A stretch of DNA of 8,256 bases from Alphaproteobacteria bacterium. Its GTDB lineage: Bacteria; Pseudomonadota; Alphaproteobacteria; RS24. Numbering within the stretch: the first letter of the stretch is position 1; every line of letters starts with the position of its first letter. The notes beneath the pieces are model-generated. The model had not been told where the DNA came from. It saw only the letters and a list, made by a program, of their open reading frames with translations, and did not search any database. This document shows positions 1 through 6,045 of the stretch, one piece after another. The stretch is taken from assembly GCA_028816945.1 (NCBI GenBank), contig JAPPQG010000052.1:1-8256 (forward strand), read 5' to 3'. The position numbers and the translations under genes were made by a program.

Positions 1-2
1 AA

Positions 3-128
3 ATTTATTATGCCGCCGATACGCGCGAAGTTGCTGAGAAGAAAACAATTTTCGGTGCATTGCGCCTATATTTGGATTTCCTCAATATGTTCTTATTCCT
101 TTTGCAATTCATCGGCAATCGGGAATAG
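3..128 (+). CDS. Bax inhibitor-1/YccA-family membrane protein, C-terminal fragment (5' end outside window)
   Basis: An open frame runs from the left edge to a TAG stop at 126-128, giving the last 41 residues of a protein. The segment FGALRLYLDFLNMFLFLLQF followed by a short basic/acidic tail (IGNRE) resembles the conserved C-terminus of the Bax inhibitor-1 (UPF0005, YccA/YbhL) family, in which a GAL-LYLDF-N motif opens the last membrane segment. Family members are seven-helix inner-membrane proteins, some of which act as pH-sensitive calcium leak channels or interact with the FtsH protease; the role here cannot be told from the fragment. The gene converges on acnA. Its stop codon lies in the first degenerate unit of an 11-bp tandem repeat. 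The family call rests on a short but characteristic tail recognised from memory, so other multi-pass membrane proteins are not excluded. Confidence 0.7.
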   Translation: MYYAADTREVAEKKTIFGALRLYLDFLNMFLFLLQFIGNRE

Positions 129-166
129 ACAAAGTCTAGGTGCAGACTAGGCACAGACTAGGTACA
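123..166. repeat. 11-bp tandem repeat, three clear units plus one degenerate
   Basis: Units are gtctaggtgca (134-144), gactaggcaca (145-155) and gactaggtaca (156-166). A weaker copy, gaatagacaaa (123-133), matches the second unit at 8 of 11 positions and contains the TAG stop of the upstream membrane-protein gene. Each clear unit carries CTAGG; CTAG is usually scarce in proteobacterial genomes. The array sits in the spacer between two convergent genes. No function is evident. Confidence 0.7.
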
Positions 167-202
167 GGTGCTATCACAGGAATAATTAGCAAGAGCGCAG
201 GA

Positions 203-226
203 CGACTAACGCGAAAGCGGCTGTCG
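203..226. other. hairpin with GAAA tetraloop between convergent genes
   Basis: Bases 203-206 (cgac) pair with 223-226 (gtcg), and 210-212 (cgc) pair with 217-219 (gcg) around a GAAA loop. A 3x3 internal loop (taa / gct) separates the stems. No T-run follows on either strand, so it is not a canonical intrinsic terminator. It could be a weak transcription end or a 3'-protecting structure for the upstream transcript, or chance. Confidence 0.3.
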
Positions 227-235
227 AATTCTATG

Positions 236-2977
236 TCACGCGGCTAATTGGCGTAAGACATAATGCAAAATGCCGCCATTGCGGAAATAGTCAATTTCAT
301 CTTGCGTGTCAATGCGGCTGAGTAATTGGATTTTTTGCGTTTTATTATTGTTGCGCCGAATTGTCATTGTAAAATGCTGGCGCGGTTTAAGCGTGCCGTC
401 TAATCCGTCAATGCTTATTTGCTCTGTGCCGTCTAGTTTTAACTTGGCCCAACTATCCCCCTCCATAAATTGCAAGGGCGCAACCCCCATGCCTGCCAAA
501 TTGGCACGGTGAATGCGCTCAAAACTTTCAGCAATCACAGCCCGCACACCCAATAGCCGCGTGCCTTTGGCCGCCCAATCACGGCTGGATCCCGTGCCAT
601 ATTCCTTACCCGCAAAAACCACAAGCGGGATATTATTTTTTGCATAAATCATTGCCGCTTCATAAATAGACATGAGTTTCCCCTGTGGCTGTAATTTTGT
701 AAAACTCCCTTCCCTATCGGCAACCATATGATTGCGAATGCGAATATTAGCAAATGTGCCACGCATCATAACTTTATGATTGCCGCGCCGCGAACCATAA
801 GAATTAAAATCGGCGGGCTTTACTTTATTTTGTTGTAAATAATTGGCGGCGGGACTGCCGACTTTAATCGCGCCGGCGGGCGAAATATGGTCGGTCGTTA
901 TACTATCGCCAAAAAGGGCTAGCACGCGGGCATTTTTTATCGGGGTAAGGGGTGCGGCGGTGGCTTGCAGACCATCAAAAAAGCCCGGCTTTTGCACATA
1001 GGTCGAGTTTTTATCCCAATCAAATGTTTGACCTTTGGGTGGCTTAATTTTTCGCCAATAATTATCGCCCTTAAAAACATCAGCATAACGCGCCCGAAAC
1101 ATAGACGGTTTGACACAAGCCCGCATGGTTGCGGCAATTTGCGCCGTCGAAGGCCAAATATCAGCCAAATAAACCGCCTTCCCCTTTTTGTCTGTGCCAA
1201 GTGGCTGTGTGGTTAAATCAATTGTGACCGACCCAGCAAGCGCATAAGCAACAACTAAAAGGGGCGAGGCTAAATAATTGGCGCGCACATCGGGGCTAAC
1301 ACGGCCTTCAAAATTGCGATTGCCCGATAAAACAGACGCCACAACAAGTTCATGCTTGTGAATGGCTTTTGAAATGGGCGGTGGCAGAGGGCCTGAATTG
1401 CCAATACAAGTCGTGCAACCATAGCCGACAAGGTGAAAGCCGAGCTGGTCTAAATATTTTTGTAAGCCCGCCTTTTTTAGATATTCGGTGACCACTTGTG
1501 AGCCGGGGGCAAGTGAAGTTTTCACCCAAGGCTTAACTGTAAGCCCTTTGGCAACCGCATTGCGGGCAAGCAAGCCCGCCCCTAGCATGACATTGGGATT
1601 AGAAGTATTCGTGCAAGATGTAATGGCGGCAATCACAACATCACCGTGACCTAAATCATAAGACTCTAAATTAGGGGATTTGCCTTGCGGGGCTTTTATT
1701 GGTATGCGCTTTTTTTGTGCTGTCTGTTTTATGCCTGCTTCTTGTAATGTTTTTTTGAATCCCATTGCCATATTTTCTAATGGCACGCGGTCTTGTGGCC
1801 GCCGCGGGCCGGCAAGGCTTGCGCGCACATCGGCAAGATTAAGCGATAGGGTGGTGGTAAAAATTGGCTCTTTTGCCGATTTGCTACGGAACATGCCTTG
1901 TGCTTTGCAGTATTTTTCAACCAATGCCACTTGCGCTTTTTTGCGCCCTGTTGCGCTAAGATAAGCAAGCGTGTCGCTATCGACAGGGAAAAAGCCACAA
2001 GTCGCGCCATATTCAGGCGCCATATTGGCAATCGTTGCTTGATCTTCCAAAGATAAATTATCTAGCCCGCGCCCATAAAACTCAACAAATTTACCAACAA
2101 CGCCCTTTTGCCTTAACATTTCAACAATGGTTAGCACAAGGTCTGTTGCCGTTGCCCCTTCAGCCAATTTGCCGTCAAGCCGAAAGCCAACCACTTCGGG
2201 CAAGAGCATAGAAATCGGTTGGCCGAGCATGGCTGCTTCTGCCTCAATCCCGCCAACACCCCAGCCAAGCACGCCAAGCCCGTTAATCATAGTCGTATGG
2301 CTATCTGTGCCAACCAATGTATCGGGATAAGCAAGTTCAACCATTTTGCCTTTTTGCTTTTCCTTTTTTGTCCAGATTGTGCGGGCAAGATATTCAAGAT
2401 TGACTTGGTGGCAAATGCCTGTCCCCGGCGGCACAACGCGGAAATTTTCAAAAGCCTCCGTCCCCCAACGCAAAAATTCATAACGTTCTCGATTGCGCTT
2501 ATATTCAAGCGCGACATTATCTTTAAGTGCCGACTTCACGCCAAAATGGTCGACCATGACAGAATGGTCAATGACTAAATCGACAGGCGCAAGCGGATTG
2601 ATTTTTTCAGCTTGGCCACCAATTTCCCCCATCGCATTACGCATAGCGGCTAAATCGACAATCGCCGGCACGCCTGTAAAATCCTGCATTAAGACACGCG
2701 CCGGGCGAAAAGCAATTTCACGCGTTGATTTGCGGCGGGTGAGCCAAGCTTTCACCGCCTTAATATCGGCCGCTTTGACAGTGCGCCCATCTTCATGGCG
2801 GAGCAAATTTTCAAGCAAAATTTTCATCGAAATAGGCAGGCGGGAAATGCCCGCAAGCCCGTTTTTTTCAGCCGCCCGCAAACTATAATAAATATATGTT
2901 TTTTTGCCTAATTTTAGGGTTTTGCGGGCTTTGAAACTATTTGGATGTGTTTGTTTTTGCGATTTTGTTTTAGCCAT
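236..2977 (-). CDS. acnA: aconitate hydratase A (aconitase), 4Fe-4S
   Basis: Interconverts citrate and isocitrate through cis-aconitate in the cytoplasmic TCA cycle. The ATG at 2977 gives 913 residues, normal for the AcnA/IRP1-type monomer. The start is set by a GGGGA ribosome site five bases upstream; an in-frame TTG at 2989 would add four residues but overlaps that site. Visible landmarks, numbered from this ATG: the catalytic-domain segment VGTDSHTTM (about 222-230); the cluster ligand Cys455 in SCTNTSNP; Cys521 and Cys524 in GYGCTTCIGNSG; GNRNFEGRV (about 552-560); and the swivel domain with GDSITTDHISPAGAI (about 690-704) and EYGTGSSRDWAAKG (about 792-805). All three cysteine ligands are present, so the protein should be an active enzyme. 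Related 2-methylaconitate isomerases (AcnD) or homoaconitases are less likely given full length and context. The gene is monocistronic here and divergent from the ccm cluster. Confidence 0.97.
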   Translation of the reverse strand: MAKTKSQKQTHPNSFKARKTLKLGKKTYIYYSLRAAEKNGLAGISRLPISMKILLENLLRHEDGRTVKAADIKAVKAWLTRRKSTREIAFRPARVLMQDFTGVPAIVDLAAMRNAMGEIGGQAEKINPLAPVDLVIDHSVMVDHFGVKSALKDNVALEYKRNRERYEFLRWGTEAFENFRVVPPGTGICHQVNLEYLARTIWTKKEKQKGKMVELAYPDTLVGTDSHTTMINGLGVLGWGVGGIEAEAAMLGQPISMLLPEVVGFRLDGKLAEGATATDLVLTIVEMLRQKGVVGKFVEFYGRGLDNLSLEDQATIANMAPEYGATCGFFPVDSDTLAYLSATGRKKAQVALVEKYCKAQGMFRSKSAKEPIFTTTLSLNLADVRASLAGPRRPQDRVPLENMAMGFKKTLQEAGIKQTAQKKRIPIKAPQGKSPNLESYDLGHGDVVIAAITSCTNTSNPNVMLGAGLLARNAVAKGLTVKPWVKTSLAPGSQVVTEYLKKAGLQKYLDQLGFHLVGYGCTTCIGNSGPLPPPISKAIHKHELVVASVLSGNRNFEGRVSPDVRANYLASPLLVVAYALAGSVTIDLTTQPLGTDKKGKAVYLADIWPSTAQIAATMRACVKPSMFRARYADVFKGDNYWRKIKPPKGQTFDWDKNSTYVQKPGFFDGLQATAAPLTPIKNARVLALFGDSITTDHISPAGAIKVGSPAANYLQQNKVKPADFNSYGSRRGNHKVMMRGTFANIRIRNHMVADREGSFTKLQPQGKLMSIYEAAMIYAKNNIPLVVFAGKEYGTGSSRDWAAKGTRLLGVRAVIAESFERIHRANLAGMGVAPLQFMEGDSWAKLKLDGTEQISIDGLDGTLKPRQHFTMTIRRNNNKTQKIQLLSRIDTQDEIDYFRNGGILHYVLRQLAA

Positions 2978-3033
2978 GATTTTCCCCAATCATTATGTGC
3001 TTAAATTGATTTATGCCTAAACTGATAAGACGG

Positions 3034-3039
3034 ATTATA
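3034..3039 (-). promoter_or_regulatory. candidate -10 element for acnA
   Basis: The minus strand reads TATAAT exactly. The region where a -35 is expected (about 3056-3062) reads gtggat, a poor match to TTGACA. Predicted transcription start is near 3027, leaving an untranslated leader of about 50 bases before the acnA ATG. This is based on sequence match only. Confidence 0.4.
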
Positions 3040-3046
3040 GTTTTTT

Positions 3047-3052
3047 TATAAA
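3047..3052 (+). promoter_or_regulatory. candidate -10 element for the ccm operon
   Basis: TATAAA lies in an A/T-rich block that follows a seven-T run (3041-3047). No good -35 is visible; ctgata at 3022-3027 is a weak candidate with a long 19-bp spacer. The start would fall near 3059, about 57 bases before the ccmA ATG. The site lies only a few bases from the oppositely oriented acnA -10, so the two promoters would overlap. It is part of the palindrome TTTTATAAAA (3044-3053). Confidence 0.3.
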
Positions 3053-3115
3053 ATAAATCCACTTAAAATTTCCCCTTTCTTTGCGTTAGCGGGTGGAATT
3101 GGTTAGAGTGTGATT

Positions 3116-3847
3116 ATGGAACAAGCTGATTTCACCATAGGGGCGCGTGTGCGTTTGCGGGGTCAAAATATCGGCTGCGCGCGCGCGGGACGGCCGATTT
3201 TTGAAGGCGTCACCTTTACCCTTACCAATGGCGATATTGTGACCATAACAGGTGCGAATGGCAGCGGTAAAACCTCTCTTTTGCGGATTATCGCGGGGCT
3301 TTTGCCAATGACAGACGGGCAATTTATCTGGGATGCAGAAAATATCCCTAAAAGGCAAAATACTGCTAAAAGCCAACAAGGCGCACCCCTGCAAAAGAGC
3401 AGGCAACAAAGCATATCCACAATCTGCCATTTTATCGCCCATCAAAACGCTGTTAAAGGCCAATTACAAGTGCGCGAAAATCTTGCCTTTTGGGCGAACT
3501 GGTTTGGCGCGCCTATGAATATAGCTAAGCTAGATGAACTCTTACAGCGGGTTGGCTTATTGGGACAGGCTGATATTTTGGCAAGTGATTTATCGGTCGG
3601 GCAGGCCAAACGGCTTGCCTTGGCGCGGCTTTTTATTGTGCCGCGCGCCTTATGGTTATTAGATGAACCATTGGCAGGGCTAGATGAAGAGGGACGCCAA
3701 TGGCTAGAAGAAATTGCGCGCGCTCATTTAGCACAAGGCGGGCTGATATGTGTTGCCACGCATGAACGGCTTTCATTGCCTTCGACCATACTCAAACTTG
3801 ATAGCGGCACTCGTGACCCGCATAAGAGACAAAGAGACCATGTATAA
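3116..3847 (+). CDS. ccmA: cytochrome c maturation heme exporter/release ATPase CcmA
   Basis: ATPase subunit of the CcmAB ABC complex on the inner face of the membrane, which powers release of heme-bound CcmE from CcmC during c-type cytochrome maturation. The ATG at 3116 gives 243 residues and has GAG seven bases upstream; the GTG at 3110 lacks room for a ribosome site. Motifs: RAGRPIFEGVTFTL near the N-terminus (family-typical), Walker A GANGSGKT (46-53), the HQ of the Q-loop (109-110) in the CcmA-like setting AHQNAVKGQLQVRENLAFW, signature LSVGQ (159-163), Walker B LWLLDEP (179-185), D-loop AGLD (187-190) and H-loop His216. It is longer than E. coli CcmA (about 205 residues) mainly because about 15 extra polar residues lie between Trp72 and His109. 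It is the first gene of the operon and overlaps ccmB by eight bases. Confidence 0.95.
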   Translation: MEQADFTIGARVRLRGQNIGCARAGRPIFEGVTFTLTNGDIVTITGANGSGKTSLLRIIAGLLPMTDGQFIWDAENIPKRQNTAKSQQGAPLQKSRQQSISTICHFIAHQNAVKGQLQVRENLAFWANWFGAPMNIAKLDELLQRVGLLGQADILASDLSVGQAKRLALARLFIVPRALWLLDEPLAGLDEEGRQWLEEIARAHLAQGGLICVATHERLSLPSTILKLDSGTRDPHKRQRDHV

Positions 3848-4526
3848 AAACTGCACGCAAACCATAATGAAACTTTATGCGCTTTGTCGGCGCGATATTT
3901 TATTGGCTTGGCGCGGCACGGGGGCGGGTTTGGCAATGGGTTTTTTCTTTATTGCGATTATGTTTTTACCCTTTGGGATTGGCGCGGATTTACAGTTTTT
4001 ACGCACCCTTGCGACAGGCTTTATATGGGTCGCCCTTATGCTTGCTGTTTTATTATCATTAGAGCAAATGTTTCAATCCGATATTGAAGATGGCAGTTTC
4101 GACCAATTATTATTAGGCGGGGTGGCGTTGGAATGGGTCATTATCGCCAAAGCCCTCGCCCATTGGCTTGGCATTATCTTACCGCTTATATTATTTGCCC
4201 CGCTTGCGGGTCTGTTGCTGAATATAAGCCCACAAGCCCTTATGTTTATGCTTTTCGTTCTCTTGGCGGGCAGTCCTGCATTGAGTTTTTTAGGCATAAT
4301 GGGTGCCGCCCTTGCCGCGGGGATTGCCCGTAGTGGTTTGCTTGCGGCCTTATTGGTTATGCCCCTTTATGTGCCGATTTTAATTTTCGGCAATACAGGT
4401 CTTGCCCGCGCCTTAAACGGGCAAACGCTCGCCTATGAAATAATTATTCTTTTATTATTGGGGCTAGCAAGCATGTGTTTATCGCCGCTTGCCGCCGCCG
4501 CCGCTCTCCGCGCTCGCTTAAAATAA
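3840..4526 (+). CDS. ccmB: heme exporter membrane subunit CcmB
   Basis: Membrane partner of the ATPase CcmA in the CcmABCD complex that releases holo-CcmE. The ATG at 3840 gives 228 residues, preceded by an AAAGAGA ribosome site and overlapping the ccmA stop by eight bases, which suggests translational coupling. A later ATG at 3867 (219 residues, closer to the usual length of about 220) has no visible ribosome site. The protein has about six hydrophobic segments (roughly 29-46, 54-76, 100-124, 131-153, 157-184 and 197-221). Family-typical stretches are RDILLAWRG (18-26), the cytoplasmic DIEDGSFDQLLLGGVALEWV (81-100) followed by KALAHWL, and MPLYVPILIFG (174-184). The C-terminus is an alanine run from repeated GCC codons, then LRARLK. 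Its last codons and stop form the first unit of a 20-bp tandem repeat. Confidence 0.94.
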   Translation: MYKNCTQTIMKLYALCRRDILLAWRGTGAGLAMGFFFIAIMFLPFGIGADLQFLRTLATGFIWVALMLAVLLSLEQMFQSDIEDGSFDQLLLGGVALEWVIIAKALAHWLGIILPLILFAPLAGLLLNISPQALMFMLFVLLAGSPALSFLGIMGAALAAGIARSGLLAALLVMPLYVPILIFGNTGLARALNGQTLAYEIIILLLLGLASMCLSPLAAAAALRARLK

Positions 4527-4589
4527 TGTGCGCCCGCTTAAAATAATGTGCGCTCGCTTGAAATAATGTCGCCTGCTTAAAATAGTATG
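4511..4589. repeat. 20-bp tandem repeat, four units, overlapping the ccmB stop codon
   Basis: Units are cgctcgcttaaaataatgtg (4511-4530), cgcccgcttaaaataatgtg (4531-4550), cgctcgcttgaaataatgt (4551-4569, one base short) and cgcctgcttaaaatagtatg (4570-4589). The first unit encodes the final ARLK-stop of CcmB; the later units are non-coding copies in shifting frames. Units 1 and 2 differ at one base, and units 3 and 4 diverge further. The array fills most of the 94-bp ccmB-ccmC spacer, which is otherwise atypical in an operon with overlapping genes. Confidence 0.9.
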
Positions 4590-4608
4590 ATAAAACCCGC
4601 ATAAAGGT

Positions 4609-4614
4609 TATAAT
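4609..4614 (+). promoter_or_regulatory. candidate internal -10 element just before ccmC
   Basis: TATAAT matches the consensus exactly and lies six bases before the ccmC ATG, so the predicted first transcribed base is the A of that ATG (leaderless transcript). No credible -35 is present at 16-18 bases upstream. It may be chance in an A/T-rich spacer. Confidence 0.25.
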
Positions 4615-4620
4615 GGTTAC

Positions 4621-5343
4621 ATGTTTGGCTATGCGAATCCGCAAAAATTTTTACAATTAGCACAACGCCTCCATATTGTGCTTTGGGGTGCGGCTTGCTT
4701 ATGCTTGGCGATTGGGCTTTATCTTGCTTTCACAGCCCCCCCTGATTACCAGCAAGGTGAGAGCGTGCGGATTATGTTTGTCCATGTGCCGTCTGCTTGG
4801 ATGGCTTTATTTACTTATAGTTTTTTGACGCTTGCCAGTGCGGTGGCTTTGATATGGCGTTATCCGCTTGGCTTTTTTGCGGCCCGCGCCGCGGCACCGA
4901 TTGGGGCTAGTTTCACCCTTATTACTTTGGTGACGGGCGCGCTTTGGGGGCAACCTATATGGGGGGTTTGGTGGGTTTGGGATGCAAGGCTGACTTCTGT
5001 GCTTGTGTTATTTTTTATCTATCTAGGCTATATGGCACTTTGGGCGGCGATGAGCGAACCTTTGCAAGCGGCGCGCCTAACATCTATTTTGGCGATTATT
5101 GGTTTTGTTAATATCCCGATTGTAAAATTTTCTGTCGATTGGTGGCATACGCTCCACCAGCCTGCAAGCCTCATGCGCTTTGGTGCGCCTGCCATTCATG
5201 CGGATTTTCTATGGCCGCTTCTCATTATGGCGTTGGGCTTTTTATTATTATTTTTTGCTCTATGGCTTACGCGGGTGCAGGCAGAAATTTTTCGCCAACG
5301 GTTGCGCGCCCGCAAACTTGGGCTTGCGAGGGAGATATTCTAA
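4621..5343 (+). CDS. ccmC: heme handling protein CcmC, loads heme onto CcmE
   Basis: Inner-membrane protein of the heme-handling family that presents periplasmic heme to the chaperone CcmE. It has 240 residues and six predicted membrane helices, usual for the family. The signature tryptophan-rich WGVWWVWDARLTS lies at 114-126. The periplasmic histidines expected to ligate heme are seen as His55 in MFVHVPSAW and His179 in WWHTLHQ (the latter motif also has His176). The N-terminus ANPQKFLQLAQRL is typical, supporting the ATG at 4621. The ribosome site is poor: AAAGG at 4603-4607 is 13 bases away, so initiation may depend on something else, such as a leaderless mRNA. It overlaps ccmD by one base (TAATG). 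The Trp-rich domain is shared with CcmF and CcsA, but length and neighbours specify CcmC. Confidence 0.96.
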   Translation: MFGYANPQKFLQLAQRLHIVLWGAACLCLAIGLYLAFTAPPDYQQGESVRIMFVHVPSAWMALFTYSFLTLASAVALIWRYPLGFFAARAAAPIGASFTLITLVTGALWGQPIWGVWWVWDARLTSVLVLFFIYLGYMALWAAMSEPLQAARLTSILAIIGFVNIPIVKFSVDWWHTLHQPASLMRFGAPAIHADFLWPLLIMALGFLLLFFALWLTRVQAEIFRQRLRARKLGLAREIF

Positions 5344-5489
5344 TGGGGCAATATGCAATTTATATTTGGGGCAGTTATGGTTTTTGTGCCTTTGTGCTTG
5401 GCGGTTTGGCTTGGCAGAGTGTGCGCTGTCTTATCCATTATCGAACACAGTTGGCCGCATTAGATGATAATGACATAGCAAATAAATAA
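5343..5489 (+). CDS. ccmD: small heme exporter accessory protein CcmD
   Basis: A 48-residue protein with one N-terminal membrane helix, matching the usual size of CcmD, which stabilises CcmC-CcmE and helps CcmABC release holo-CcmE. The typical start YAIYIWGSYGFCAFVLGGLA (4-23) corresponds to the family pattern Y-x-YVW-SYG followed by a hydrophobic helix; a charged cytoplasmic tail follows (RCLIHYRTQL, then DDNDIANK). The ATG shares its first base with the ccmC stop and has AGGGAGA seven bases upstream inside ccmC, so translation is probably coupled. The same frame is open further upstream, inside ccmC, but that part has no family resemblance. Confidence 0.9.
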   Translation: MGQYAIYIWGSYGFCAFVLGGLAWQSVRCLIHYRTQLAALDDNDIANK

Positions 5490-5503
5490 CAGGGCAAATA
5501 AGC

Positions 5504-6040
5504 ATGATAAATGACACAAAATCCCTTTTGCGGTTTTGGCCGCTTATGCTTTTTGGCGGGCTTATGGTGCTTTTTGCTTTTGGCTTACGGCTTGGCGATC
5601 CGTCTGTTTTGCCGGGCTCTATGCAGAATAAGCCTGTGCCGTCTTTTACTTTGCCGCCGCTTGCAAATAGCGGCATAGAGGGTTTTGCCACAAAAGATTT
5701 GCAACAAACCCGCCCGCTTTTGTTAAATGTTTGGGCGAGCTGGTGTGTGCCGTGCCGCTTGGAACATCCCCTGCTTATGCAATTAGCCGCAAAGGGCGTA
5801 TTGGTTTATGGCTTAAATTATAAAGATAATGGCGAAGCGGCGCGCCGTTTTTTGGGACAATTAGGCAATCCCTATCACCGCATTGGGGCTGACTCTATGG
5901 GGCGGGTGGCGATTGATTTTGGCGTTTATGGTGTGCCTGAAACTTTTGTCATCCATAAAGGCATTATTTTATATCGCTATGCCGGCCCCCTTACGCCGCA
6001 AATTATTGCCGACAATATTCTCCCACACCTTAACCTTTAA
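5504..6040 (+). CDS. ccmG: periplasmic thiol:disulfide reductase CcmG (DsbE), membrane-anchored thioredoxin
   Basis: Reduces the heme-binding CXXCH cysteines of apocytochrome c, or its partner CcmH, in the periplasm, drawing electrons from CcdA/DsbD. 178 residues, normal for the family. One uncleaved N-terminal membrane anchor (about 12-29) is followed by a thioredoxin fold with WASWCVPC, active-site cysteines Cys81 and Cys84, and the CcmG-specific segment GVYGVPET (140-147) with cis-Pro145. GLNYKDNGEAARRFL (about 103-117) is also typical. The ATG has AGGG nine bases upstream and lies 14 bases after the ccmD stop. It is the last gene of the cluster and its stop is five bases from that of convergent ftsY. 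Other thioredoxin-like reductases such as TlpA/ResA are less likely given the operon. Confidence 0.95.
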   Translation: MINDTKSLLRFWPLMLFGGLMVLFAFGLRLGDPSVLPGSMQNKPVPSFTLPPLANSGIEGFATKDLQQTRPLLLNVWASWCVPCRLEHPLLMQLAAKGVLVYGLNYKDNGEAARRFLGQLGNPYHRIGADSMGRVAIDFGVYGVPETFVIHKGIILYRYAGPLTPQIIADNILPHLNL

Positions 6041-6045
6041 GCTTT

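Noticed and set aside
203..226. Hairpin as an intrinsic terminator for acnA or the upstream gene
   Set aside because: No T-run follows on either strand and the stem is interrupted by a 3x3 internal loop.
2493..2888. Plus-strand open frame of 131 residues opposite acnA
   Set aside because: Antisense shadow of conserved aconitase sequence, with no recognisable domain.
2978..2989. TTG start four codons upstream of the acnA ATG
   Set aside because: It lies on the GGGGA ribosome site of the ATG at 2977, which has better spacing and a standard start codon.
2978..3115. Riboswitch or leader RNA for acnA or ccmA
   Set aside because: Both leaders would be about 50-60 bases, A/T-rich, with no convincing stems.
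3750..3839. Upstream extension of ccmB inside ccmA
   Set aside because: The extra 30 residues have no family resemblance and overlap ccmA coding; the ATG at 3840 has a ribosome site and gives near-usual length.
4511..4589. Repeat array as a CRISPR
   Set aside because: Units are contiguous with no spacers, only four copies, and no cas genes nearby.
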